The notes beneath the pieces were generated by a model that searched no databases, had not been told where the DNA came from, and was given only the letters and a program-made list of their open reading frames with translations. From the NCBI GenBank assembly GCA_030432635.1, contig JAUIMB010000002.1, positions 310,001-374,000 of the forward strand: a stretch of 64,000 nucleotides of DNA, written 5' to 3'. The DNA is from Bacteroidia bacterium. GTDB taxonomy: Bacteria > Bacteroidota > Bacteroidia > Flavobacteriales > Flavobacteriaceae. The position numbers and the translations under genes were made by a program. This document shows positions 21,096 through 31,278 of this stretch, piece after piece (the first letter of the stretch is position 1; each line of letters begins with the position of its first letter).

Positions 21096-21287
21096 ATGAA
21101 AGCCGTTGAAATATTCAGATTAAGACGTTCGTTTGGACCAAATAGTTCGGAAGCCATCAGAAAGGAAGCTGAAGACTTGATTAACGAAAAACACTATTCG
21201 GGCTACCGATTAATCACCACATCATTTACCATTGAAGGTGGTTATATTTACGCCTTTATCACCATGAAACGGCCAAACACGTACTAA
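21096..21287 (+). CDS. small hypothetical protein (63 aa)
   Basis: Complete ATG ORF MKAVEIFRLRRSFGPNSSEAIRKEAEDLINEKHYSGYRL... in a gap with no competing ORF; TACATTTG (-7-like) just upstream. Confidence 0.5.
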   Translation: MKAVEIFRLRRSFGPNSSEAIRKEAEDLINEKHYSGYRLITTSFTIEGGYIYAFITMKRPNTY

Positions 21288-21346
21288 TTATTATCACGTA
21301 AAAAATCACCTAGCCTAGCGTCAACAGCAACAAGCATCTGAAAGCA

Positions 21347-21856
21347 ATGAAAACCCAGACTTATATATTCCTTCTTTTATCACTTTTGACTTTTGGCTGT
21401 GGAGGTGTTCAATATTCATTCACAGGCACTTCCATTGCAGATAATATAAAGACGTTTCAGGTCAATTATTTTCAAAATACAGCCAATCTTATTGAGCCAG
21501 GTTTTGATCGCGATTTTACTCTGGCATTACAAGATTTAATTGTGAACCAAACCAATTTAAACCTCACCACCTCTAATGGTGATTTGGTTTACGAAGGTGA
21601 GATTACCGAATATCGCATCTCTCCCACTACAGCCCAAGCCAATAATACTGCTGCGCAGAACAGATTATCGGTAACCATAAATGTGCGCTTTTTTGACAAA
21701 AACGAGCCTGACGAAGAGTTTGAAAGACGTTTTTCGTTTTTCTATGATTATGGTGGAAGTCAATTATTACAAGGCGCACAAAAAGATGCTGCCCATGAAG
21801 AGATTTTTGAACGTATCACCCAAGATATTTTTAATGCAACTTTGGCCAAATGGTAA
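21347..21856 (+). CDS. lptE: LptE-family LPS assembly lipoprotein
   Basis: 169 aa lipoprotein (LLTFGCGGVQYSFTGTSI); GVYSFTG-type start and VxFxDxxxxxxxFERRFSFF pattern as in Bacteroidota LptE. Confidence 0.85.
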   Translation: MKTQTYIFLLLSLLTFGCGGVQYSFTGTSIADNIKTFQVNYFQNTANLIEPGFDRDFTLALQDLIVNQTNLNLTTSNGDLVYEGEITEYRISPTTAQANNTAAQNRLSVTINVRFFDKNEPDEEFERRFSFFYDYGGSQLLQGAQKDAAHEEIFERITQDIFNATLAKW

Positions 21857-21930
21857 ATTGCTGGATATCAGAAATATTGTAATTTTAAACAACTTACTAT
21901 AAACCGAATGATCAACAACCATAATTAAAA

Positions 21931-22899
21931 TTGAACACAACCGATTTCATAAGTATACTTCAAAATCCTCAGATAATTACTGATGAGCAGACCACTGCGC
22001 TTCATGATATGGTTGAGAAATATCCCTATGTCCAATCGGCTAGGGCACTTTATCTTAAAGGCTTAAAAAACAAAGAAAGTTATACATACAATCAAGAACT
22101 GAAAACAACAGCTGCTTACACAACAGATCGTAGCATATTATTTGATTTTATAACTTCTGAAGCGTTTAATCAAAATGAAATTTCAGAAGCCATTAAGCAA
22201 AATTCAGAGCATCTCAAAAATATCTTGGTCAATGAAGCTGATGACATTTCTGTCGAACGCAGTGTAACCATCGACGATGCACTTAAGGAACATATCAAAA
22301 GTACCGAAGGTGTTTTGGATCCTGCCTTGTTCGAAAAAAAGGTGAATATTGATGAAGTTGCGAATTTCCTGTCCTTAGCAGAACACACTCCTGAGCAGGT
22401 CATTCTCGATATTGATGCAAAGAACATAGAACAGTCGCCAGAAGAAAAGCTTCAAATTGGGAAACCATTGGATTTCGATAAAGCCGAAACACACTCTTTT
22501 GCCGAATGGCTAAAGATTACAAGTTTCAAACCTATTGATCGTAGTATTGATAACAATACAGAATTAAAACAAAACGACGATTTTATTTCTAAGCAGTCTT
22601 CATCTTCACCCGATAAAGAAAAAAAATTCGAGCTTATCGATAAATTCCTTGAAAGCAATCCTAAAATTGTCCCTTCTAAAACTACCGCTAAAGTCAACAT
22701 AGAAATTGAAGACAAAATCACCCACGATGGTCTAATGACAGAGACTTTAGCAAGAATCTACCTAGAGCAAAACAACTATGAAAAGGCAATTCAATCTTAT
22801 AAAATATTAAGTTTGAAATATCCAGAAAAAAGTGGTTTCTTTGCAGACCAAATTAAAGCAGTAAAAGAATTACAAGAAAATAATACAACAAAACCATGA
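21931..22899 (+). CDS. hypothetical protein with C-terminal tetratricopeptide-like region
   Basis: 322 aa, apparent TTG start; C-terminus MTETLARIYLEQNNYEKAIQSYKILSLKYPEKSGFFADQI is TPR-like; overlaps secG by 4 nt. Confidence 0.75.
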   Translation: MNTTDFISILQNPQIITDEQTTALHDMVEKYPYVQSARALYLKGLKNKESYTYNQELKTTAAYTTDRSILFDFITSEAFNQNEISEAIKQNSEHLKNILVNEADDISVERSVTIDDALKEHIKSTEGVLDPALFEKKVNIDEVANFLSLAEHTPEQVILDIDAKNIEQSPEEKLQIGKPLDFDKAETHSFAEWLKITSFKPIDRSIDNNTELKQNDDFISKQSSSSPDKEKKFELIDKFLESNPKIVPSKTTAKVNIEIEDKITHDGLMTETLARIYLEQNNYEKAIQSYKILSLKYPEKSGFFADQIKAVKELQENNTTKP

Positions 22900-23252
22900 A
22901 TACGTTTACCATATTTTTAGTCCTAATCATTATCGTATCATTTTTACTCGTAGTGGTTGTCATGGTACAAAATCCTAAAGGTGGTGGATTGTCATCTTCA
23001 TTTGGTGGTGGTGGCACTCAACAATTAGGAGGTGTAAAGAAAACAACCGACTTTTTAGATAAGAGTACATGGGCTCTAGCGACTTTATTGTTGGCGTTAA
23101 TATTGGCTTCTAATTTTGCCATTCCTGGTGCAGGTGGAAATTCTGAATCCAAGGTGATTAATGGTGATGAACCAGCAACAAGTACACAAACATTGCCAGC
23201 AGCTGACACTTCTGCTGACGATATAGCTACTCCTGCTGATTCCACAAAATAG
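22896..23252 (+). CDS. secG: preprotein translocase subunit SecG
   Basis: 118 aa; VVVVMVQNPKGGGLSSSFGGGGTQQLGGVKKTTDFLDKSTW is diagnostic. Confidence 0.95.
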   Translation: MNTFTIFLVLIIIVSFLLVVVVMVQNPKGGGLSSSFGGGGTQQLGGVKKTTDFLDKSTWALATLLLALILASNFAIPGAGGNSESKVINGDEPATSTQTLPAADTSADDIATPADSTK

Positions 23253-23275
23253 TCAACAACTCAAATCATATATGT

Positions 23276-23304
23276 AAATGCCAACTAAACAGTTGGCATT
23301 TTTT
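23276..23304 (+). terminator. Rho-independent terminator after secG
   Basis: aaatgccaact-aaac-agttggcattttttatt. Confidence 0.85.
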
Positions 23305-23357
23305 ATTTCCTACACACTAGATTACTATCCTCTGTATTAGTAATATTTTGTTATACT

Positions 23358-23370
23358 TGACTTTTTGTCA
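23358..23370 (+). promoter_or_regulatory. small inverted repeat upstream of groES (TGAC-TTTTT-GTCA)
   Basis: TGAC N5 GTCA, immediately upstream of the candidate -24/-12 promoter. Confidence 0.35.
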
Positions 23371-23382
23371 GTCTTGTTCCAT

Positions 23383-23398
23383 TGGCACATTTTTGGCT
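23383..23398 (+). promoter_or_regulatory. candidate sigma-54 (-24/-12) promoter of groES-groEL
   Basis: TGGCACATTTTTGGCT versus consensus TGGCAC-N5-TTGCW: one mismatch, with GG and GC at the required spacing; 45 nt upstream of the groES ATG. Confidence 0.55.
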
Positions 23399-23443
23399 TA
23401 ATGCATAGCATTAATCATAAACTTTAAACTAAAAATACAAACC

Positions 23444-23719
23444 ATGAGTGTAAACATTAAACCGTTAGCAGACAGAGTTCTAATTGAACCGATGCAAGCC
23501 GAAACTAAAACGGCAGCTGGAATTATCATACCTGATAATGCCAAAGAAAAGCCTCAAAAAGGCAAGGTAGTTGCCATTGGTACTGGTACAAAAGATGAGC
23601 CTATGACCGTAAAAGCTGGTGATACTGTTCTCTACGGAAAATATGCAGGCACAGAGTTAAAACTTGAAGGCAAAGATTATCTCATCATGCGTGAAAGTGA
23701 CATCTTGGCAATTATTTAA
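23444..23719 (+). CDS. groES: co-chaperonin GroES
   Basis: 91 aa; [13 protein letters not shown]...[23 protein letters not shown]...YGKYAGTEL. Confidence 0.98.
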   Translation: MSVNIKPLADRVLIEPMQAETKTAAGIIIPDNAKEKPQKGKVVAIGTGTKDEPMTVKAGDTVLYGKYAGTELKLEGKDYLIMRESDILAII

Positions 23720-23805
23720 TTGCAAATTCAAAACAAACAATTATTCTAATTCAAAAAATCAAGAAAATTAAATGGTCGAAATCCAAATTATGATTTGGCA
23801 ATTGA

Positions 23806-25476
<1,671 letters not shown>

Positions 25477-25547
25477 TGACGACCCATTACAAACAGGCAT
25501 TCTCATACTTGTGAACATTGTTTAGAAGTTATGAGTTATACCATTAG

Positions 25548-25579
25548 AAAGCCTTTGACAAATGTCAGAGGCTTTTTTT
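25548..25579 (+). terminator. Rho-independent terminator after groEL
   Basis: aaagcctttgaca-aa-tgtcagaggcttttttt (one G-T pair in the stem). Confidence 0.85.
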
Positions 25580-25618
25580 GAATAGATTTTATTAGCTTTA
25601 AGGAAAATAATTCTTCTT

Positions 25619-26263
25619 ATGAAAAAAGGAATAAGATATGCACTTGGTGAAATTCTGATTGTCATCATTGGTATTACCATCGCATTCAGCATGAATAAAT
25701 GTGCTGATGATAGAAAGGACAATGCACTAAGACTGCAGTATTTGAGCAATATTAAAAGTGACATTGAAACCGACAAAAAAAATCTAGAGGCTAATTTTGA
25801 AGCCATCGGTAAGAAAATTCAAAACTTAAATGAAATCCTTCCTTTAATCAATACCGATAACCCTGAAAAAGCTGCCATAAGACACAAAATGTATGATGTC
25901 TTTACTTCTACTCCATTTTTTCCGAAAGATATCACTTACCAAACCATGATCAACTCTGGTGACTTTAAGCTCATTGATGACTTTGATTTAAAGGCTGCAA
26001 TCGAAACACACTATTCCAACTATAAAATTATGTTGAAGGATTATGAACGACTCGAAATCATCCATAAGGAATATTTAGGCAGATACATGATCGACAATTC
26101 AGATTTTGACGCTATGCGACAAGGTGCCTTTGGATACTCCAACGAAAAGCTCCTCAAAAACATCCTGCAAAGTATCAATGGTGCACTTTATATAAAAAGT
26201 AATGCCACTGAACGTGGCATTAAAAACTGTGATAGCTTATTGACTAAACTGAATGACTATTAG
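25619..26263 (+). CDS. DUF6090-like membrane-anchored protein
   Basis: 214 aa; MKKGIRYALGEILIVIIGITIAFSMNKCADDRKDN resembles the flavobacterial DUF6090 N-terminus. Confidence 0.7.
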   Translation: MKKGIRYALGEILIVIIGITIAFSMNKCADDRKDNALRLQYLSNIKSDIETDKKNLEANFEAIGKKIQNLNEILPLINTDNPEKAAIRHKMYDVFTSTPFFPKDITYQTMINSGDFKLIDDFDLKAAIETHYSNYKIMLKDYERLEIIHKEYLGRYMIDNSDFDAMRQGAFGYSNEKLLKNILQSINGALYIKSNATERGIKNCDSLLTKLNDY

Positions 26264-26613
26264 TTTTTATGGTCATCAACAATCTCTATGTCTCGATATC
26301 GACAACATGCATGCACTGTATTATATGCCTCATCGGTTGCCTTTAGTTCTTTTGTATCATGACCTACTGCAGTGATCTTTTTTCTGATGGAATCCAAATT
26401 AGTCTTACGTTCGTCATAAATTAACTTGAGTTCGTGGGTTTGGACATTCCATAGCGCAGACTTTACACCTTTGGTTCTTATCGCAGCTTTTTCAATGCGA
26501 TCCTTACACATCATGCAAACGCCATCAACTTCTAAAGATGCTTTGGCATTTTTGTCTTGCGCAAAGGTTACTGCGGCAATTAATAATACTAATACTGTAA
26601 GCGCTTTTTTCAT
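26260..26613 (-). CDS. secreted heavy-metal-associated (HMA) domain protein
   Basis: 117 aa, signal peptide, degenerate HMA motif VCMMCKDRIEKAA, and C-terminal HACCRYRDIEIVDDHKN. Confidence 0.8.
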   Translation of the reverse strand: MKKALTVLVLLIAAVTFAQDKNAKASLEVDGVCMMCKDRIEKAAIRTKGVKSALWNVQTHELKLIYDERKTNLDSIRKKITAVGHDTKELKATDEAYNTVHACCRYRDIEIVDDHKN

Positions 26614-26633
26614 TGTTATTGTGGTTTATAAAA

Positions 26634-26690
26634 CTGTCCGGTCGAGCGCAGTCGAGGCCTATAACTTCTGGACTGTGCTCGAAATGACAG
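26634..26690. repeat. interspersed imperfect-palindromic repeat, copy 2
   Basis: ctgtccggtcgagcgcagtcgaggcctataacttctggactgtgctcgaaatgacag; 20-nt arms agree at 16 positions (CTGTCCGGTCGAGCGCAGTC vs revcomp CTGTCATTTCGAGCACAGTC). Confidence 0.75.
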
Positions 26691-26697
26691 AGATTAA

Positions 26698-28938
26698 TTA
26701 CTTTATTTTAAATCGCAATCCTGCGTAATACATAGCTCCAAATATTGGACCATATACAAAAGTGGTATCAAAATTTGAACCAAAAGGATCATTTGCCCCC
26801 AAAATCGGATTATCCTGTCTTAGGTTTGTAATGTTCTCTCCTCCCAAATATACTTCAAATTTAGAAGAAAACACTTTGGTAACCTGAGCATTCAAGGTAC
26901 CAACCGTTGGTGATTCTTTAGGCAATCTAAATTCTGAAGGGTTTTGTTGGGTGGACGCAAATCGTTGTTCACTTAACCAATTATAGGTTACATCAAATTT
27001 CCACCGTGCAAACTCACCTTCTTCGGCATGGGTTTCATAGGAAGCATTGGCAAAGAATCGATGTTTAGGTACCAGTGGTTTCGACAACTTACCTGTAAGA
27101 TAATCGGTTTTTACATCATAATACTTATAGGCTGTTCTTAAATCAAAATGTTCAAAAACATTATAATTCAGCTCTACTTGAAAGCTATTGGCAAAACTCT
27201 TTCCTGTTAAATTATAAAAATTGACTTCCTGAGGGTTTTCCCAATCAACAACGACCTGATTCTGAAAATCTGTTCTATAAAAATCGAAGGTAACATCCGC
27301 TTTCCTTCCGAACAGATTAAACCCTTGCAAATAGGAAACTCCATAATTCCATGCAATTTCGGGATCCAATCCATAAATTGTGCCATTGGTATCCAAAATA
27401 TTTATAGTCCTTGATGTCGCAAACATGTTTTGATTTTCAGCAAAAATATTAGCACTGCGTTTTCCTCGACCAATTGAAGCACGAAACGCAGATTTCTCCC
27501 AAGGCGTGTATCGCAAATGTAATCTAGGCGTTAGGAACTCACCCATCAAATTATGAGTATCAAAACGAATCCCAGCCGTCATCGTGAGCTTGTCTAAATT
27601 ATCATAAGCATATTCAAAAAAAGCGCCTGCCGATCGTTCACTTCGCTCATACAGCGTATTAATGGCATTTTCATCATAATGGTCATAGGTAAATCCGAGC
27701 CCTGTTTTTATTTTATGCCTAGAATCACTGATGATAGTGTTATAAATAACGTTCGAGTAAATACTATTGTGGTTGATATCATAGGTATTTAAACCGAAAT
27801 ATGACTGCTGATTATGGGTACTGTAGGCAAACTGAAAACCCAAACTCTGCCATGGGATTTCTGGGTTGACATAACCTAATTTTGTAGAGACTTCAAATCG
27901 TTCGGTATCAATTTCGCTTCCCCAAGCATTCGTCGTAAACCGATCGCGATCTGGATCAAAATCAAGTTGTCCTGATTGCTTTGTATCGTTTAAATAACGT
28001 ACGTTTATAAAACTCACCAAGCCTTTTTCGGGATTGGTATATTGCCAACGGTTCATAACATTGATTTGGTTGTACAATGGCATATCCAAAAAGCCATCGT
28101 CATTGACATCATGACGTTCTTGATGTGTATTGCCATGAATGTACAATCCTGTACTCCATTTATCTGACACTTTTGTATTGAGATGCGTATTGAGCTCCAT
28201 TCGTTGGCTTGATGCACCATATAGATTCACAAAAAGGCGATCATCAGCAGTCGGCTTTTGAAGCTCAGCATTGATTTGACCTGCAATGCTTTCAAAACCG
28301 TTAACCACACTTCCTGCACCTTTGGTAATTTGAATACTCTCTACCCAAGTTCCAGGTATAAAACTCAAACCAAACGCTTGTGATGCACCTCTAATGGATG
28401 GGATGTTCTCGGTCGTTATCAATATATACTTACTCGTAAGTCCGAGCATTTTTATTTGCCGCGTTCCTGTAACGGCATCTGAAAAATTAACATCAATCGA
28501 AGGATTGGTTTCAAAGCTTTCCGACAAGTTACAACAAGCTGCTTTCAGTAGTTCATCACTACTCACCAATGTTACATTTTGAGCACTCAAGTACGATTTT
28601 GATGTTGCCTGCTTTCTTGCGGTTAAAGTCACTTCATCCAATTCACTTGTGGCCTCAAGTTTATGCTTAATAAACTTAGGTTCAGTAATGGTGAGCGTAT
28701 CGGTTTTGAAACCAACATAGCTGATCACAAGTTTTGTATAATTGGATTCATACGGAATACTGAACTTTCCGTCGATATCTGTAATGGTTCCCACGGTTGT
28801 ATTGAGCCAATACACATTGGCTCCAGCAAGTGGAAACTCTTTATTATCTGATGTTGCCTCAGTAACCAATCCCTCAATTTTTTCTTGGGAAAGACCAATT
28901 ACCGGAAACATGAGTATGATAATGATTAATTGTTTCAT
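26698..28938 (-). CDS. TonB-dependent receptor with carboxypeptidase-regulatory-like N-terminus (probable metal-related uptake)
   Basis: 746 aa; plug domain with LKAACCNLSESFETNPSIDVNFSDAVTGTRQIKMLGL, C-terminal beta-barrel ending in AGLRFKIK; flanked by HMA proteins. Confidence 0.93.
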   Translation of the reverse strand: MKQLIIIILMFPVIGLSQEKIEGLVTEATSDNKEFPLAGANVYWLNTTVGTITDIDGKFSIPYESNYTKLVISYVGFKTDTLTITEPKFIKHKLEATSELDEVTLTARKQATSKSYLSAQNVTLVSSDELLKAACCNLSESFETNPSIDVNFSDAVTGTRQIKMLGLTSKYILITTENIPSIRGASQAFGLSFIPGTWVESIQITKGAGSVVNGFESIAGQINAELQKPTADDRLFVNLYGASSQRMELNTHLNTKVSDKWSTGLYIHGNTHQERHDVNDDGFLDMPLYNQINVMNRWQYTNPEKGLVSFINVRYLNDTKQSGQLDFDPDRDRFTTNAWGSEIDTERFEVSTKLGYVNPEIPWQSLGFQFAYSTHNQQSYFGLNTYDINHNSIYSNVIYNTIISDSRHKIKTGLGFTYDHYDENAINTLYERSERSAGAFFEYAYDNLDKLTMTAGIRFDTHNLMGEFLTPRLHLRYTPWEKSAFRASIGRGKRSANIFAENQNMFATSRTINILDTNGTIYGLDPEIAWNYGVSYLQGFNLFGRKADVTFDFYRTDFQNQVVVDWENPQEVNFYNLTGKSFANSFQVELNYNVFEHFDLRTAYKYYDVKTDYLTGKLSKPLVPKHRFFANASYETHAEEGEFARWKFDVTYNWLSEQRFASTQQNPSEFRLPKESPTVGTLNAQVTKVFSSKFEVYLGGENITNLRQDNPILGANDPFGSNFDTTFVYGPIFGAMYYAGLRFKIK

Positions 28939-28939
28939 T

Positions 28940-29671
28940 TTAATTGTAGGTTTTTATGAGCATAATGACAGCCATAACAATCATAATCGCATTCTCGATA
29001 AACGTGGCTTTTGTCATTGGCAATTTTAAAGCGGTACCCAAACAAGCACATTGGATGCTTTTTTTATCCAATAAGGTTTTGGTGACACCCAAAGTGGTGA
29101 TTCCTAAAATGATCAAGGTCATGACCAAGGCCAATGATATTTGGAAACGCATTAAAAACATCAATCCTAAAGCAACTTCCAAGAAAGGATAAATCCATCC
29201 GTAAACCGGAACAATCCTTGCTAAGGGATCGTACATCCTGAAACTTTCAGGAAAACCTTTTAAATCCAATACCTTGAAAAAACTAAAAACAATGTAGAAT
29301 AAGCCCATAAAATCGAGCATAAAAGCTTCAATGTTCCATAGGTCCGTATTCAGCAATATTGAAGCGACAAGGATATATCCGAAAATCAAGAACAATGGAA
29401 ACAATTGCTTCAAATCACTCTTTTTGTTGGTGTTCCCTTCTGAAGCTTGATTGAATACATTGGTTTGTTTGTGCTCTGAAATGTGATATTTTTCGGGTAA
29501 TGATTTCTGCAAAACATCCAAGGCAATGGGTTTGTCAATATTGAGGTGCGCTTCAGATTGTTCCAAATTCACCTTAACCTCATCAACACCTTTTATTGCC
29601 GATAGTGCTTTCTCTACTGACGACTTGCATCCATTACAAGTCATACCAGTAACTTTATATGTATGTGTCAT
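28940..29671 (-). CDS. HMA domain fused to MauE/DoxX-like membrane domain
   Basis: N-terminal KVTGMTCNGCKSSVEKAL (HMA), followed by four or more TM segments with IQCACLGTALKLPMTKATFIENAIM. Confidence 0.85.
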   Translation of the reverse strand: MTHTYKVTGMTCNGCKSSVEKALSAIKGVDEVKVNLEQSEAHLNIDKPIALDVLQKSLPEKYHISEHKQTNVFNQASEGNTNKKSDLKQLFPLFLIFGYILVASILLNTDLWNIEAFMLDFMGLFYIVFSFFKVLDLKGFPESFRMYDPLARIVPVYGWIYPFLEVALGLMFLMRFQISLALVMTLIILGITTLGVTKTLLDKKSIQCACLGTALKLPMTKATFIENAIMIVMAVIMLIKTYN

Positions 29672-29742
29672 TATGTGTGTTTTAATATAATACTTGAAGA
29701 CCGTTAAGAAAACCGTCTTATACTTTCAGTGAATGTATTATA

Positions 29743-30189
29743 TCAAATTAGGAAGACTTGATCGAGTACCTGTATGTCTACAATCAAGTTTGGTGGACTA
29801 TAGTATTTGTGTGGATTGTGTTGCTTCGGAAGCGTTTCAAAAAGCACTTGGTAAGCATAGGTAAATGCCCATAAAAACTGTTGCTGCTCATCGTCTAAGT
29901 CATCAAACGTTTTTATGGTCAAGTGATCTTGGCCTTCAACGACATCCAAAACATCCTTACAACAAGGTACTTTGGTAATCTTTTCGAGCTCTATCTCAAA
30001 GGCTTCCATTTTACACTTTTCTGCAGTACTAAACACTGCAACGTCGATCAAAATGTCTCCACAAAAATGCTTCTCGACAGTAAAAGAAGCTGTCGATAGC
30101 AACAATAGCATCGCCATTGCCAATGATAACACCTTATGGAAAACTCGTTTCAACATGATACAAAGGTAAGAAAAATGAAATACGTACAA
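29743..30189 (-). CDS. HYC_CC_PP-like small Cys-containing protein
   Basis: 148 aa; EKHFCGDILIDVAVF...KCKMEAFEIELEKITKVPCCKDVLDVVEGQ, with HxC, CC and Pro-containing motifs; next to HMA/TonB genes. Met at 30156 (MLKRVFHKVLSLAMAML) is a plausible alternative start. Confidence 0.65.
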   Translation of the reverse strand: MYVFHFSYLCIMLKRVFHKVLSLAMAMLLLLSTASFTVEKHFCGDILIDVAVFSTAEKCKMEAFEIELEKITKVPCCKDVLDVVEGQDHLTIKTFDDLDDEQQQFLWAFTYAYQVLFETLPKQHNPHKYYSPPNLIVDIQVLDQVFLI

Positions 30190-30214
30190 TTAACTTTACC
30201 ACTTACTTAACAAT

Positions 30215-30643
30215 TTATTGCCGCAATTTATGGTAGTAAAATGCTGGGACTAACAACAATAAAAAGATGGGCTGAATCAAAAAGCGTCTAAAATTGAAAA
30301 ACAGATAATAGTCTTCTTGTCTTGGGTTTACAACAAAATATAAAAAGAAGCCCAAGAGCACAACATAAGCAATGGCATAAATCACGGTTGAAAAGCGCAC
30401 GATGGATCGATCCCGAAAAAACAAGAATATAATTCCTATTGAAATAATTGAATTTAACACATATCGCAACGTTGTATACAACGTCAACTTGATAACTTCT
30501 CGATTTGGTGAATCCATTTGGAGATAATCGTTCTTAAAAAATGACAGATAAGGATCATAAAACAACTCATCCTCAAACACACGGATAAGAATGAGCAAAC
30601 CAAACAACACTACGAGCAATATATATGTGATTTGGTTACGCAT
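30215..30643 (-). CDS. exosortase F system-associated membrane protein
   Basis: 142 aa, four TM segments; NPRQEDYYLFFNFRRFLIQPIFLLLLVPAFYYHKL; overlaps xrtF by 8 nt. Confidence 0.8.
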   Translation of the reverse strand: MRNQITYILLVVLFGLLILIRVFEDELFYDPYLSFFKNDYLQMDSPNREVIKLTLYTTLRYVLNSIISIGIIFLFFRDRSIVRFSTVIYAIAYVVLLGFFLYFVVNPRQEDYYLFFNFRRFLIQPIFLLLLVPAFYYHKLRQ

Positions 30644-31202
30644 CCTGTTTCTTCATTTTTGTATAGCGATTAACCCAAAACATCCAAAGTAAAAACACCA
30701 TGCCATAAATAATCATGGGAAAAATCACAGTATGCAGGATTTCGCGTCTCCAAGGGTAATTATACAATCCAATCGATAGTATGGCAATGCGAATTAAATT
30801 AACCGTATAAATGAGCACACTTCCTGCCAAGACATATAGAAAAGTCGTTTTGAAATTCCCTGCAAAGGCAATGATAAACGATATGAATAGTATGATTACG
30901 CTAATGGAGTTGCAGCCCTCAACCACTCTAGCGACAAACTTGTTATTGACTATCAATTTCATGGAAGGCTCGTTTGGATGTGGCAAAACCTTAGCATTGT
31001 AACCTGTGGCGTCAATAAGCGATTGGCTTTGCTTAGCCACTAAATTGGTGATGTAATCTGGATAAAACCTTGACCCATCTGAGAAATCCAAATATAATTT
31101 ATACCCAATGGTCAACACCAAGTACACTGACAAGAATGTCACGATAAACTTTACAACCAATCGATATTTTTTAAACAATTCCTTCACTTTGGGCGAGACC
31201 AT
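30636..31202 (-). CDS. xrtF: exosortase family protein XrtF
   Basis: 188 aa multi-TM protein with exosortase catalytic motifs: VVEGCNSISVIILF (Cys), NLIRIAILS (Arg), LHTVIFPMIIYG (His). Confidence 0.88.
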   Translation of the reverse strand: MVSPKVKELFKKYRLVVKFIVTFLSVYLVLTIGYKLYLDFSDGSRFYPDYITNLVAKQSQSLIDATGYNAKVLPHPNEPSMKLIVNNKFVARVVEGCNSISVIILFISFIIAFAGNFKTTFLYVLAGSVLIYTVNLIRIAILSIGLYNYPWRREILHTVIFPMIIYGMVFLLWMFWVNRYTKMKKQDA

Positions 31203-31278
31203 TACATAGCGTTAAAATAAATTAAATTGATGATAGAACTCACACTTTTTAAATACTTTTACCAAAAATTAATGAACA

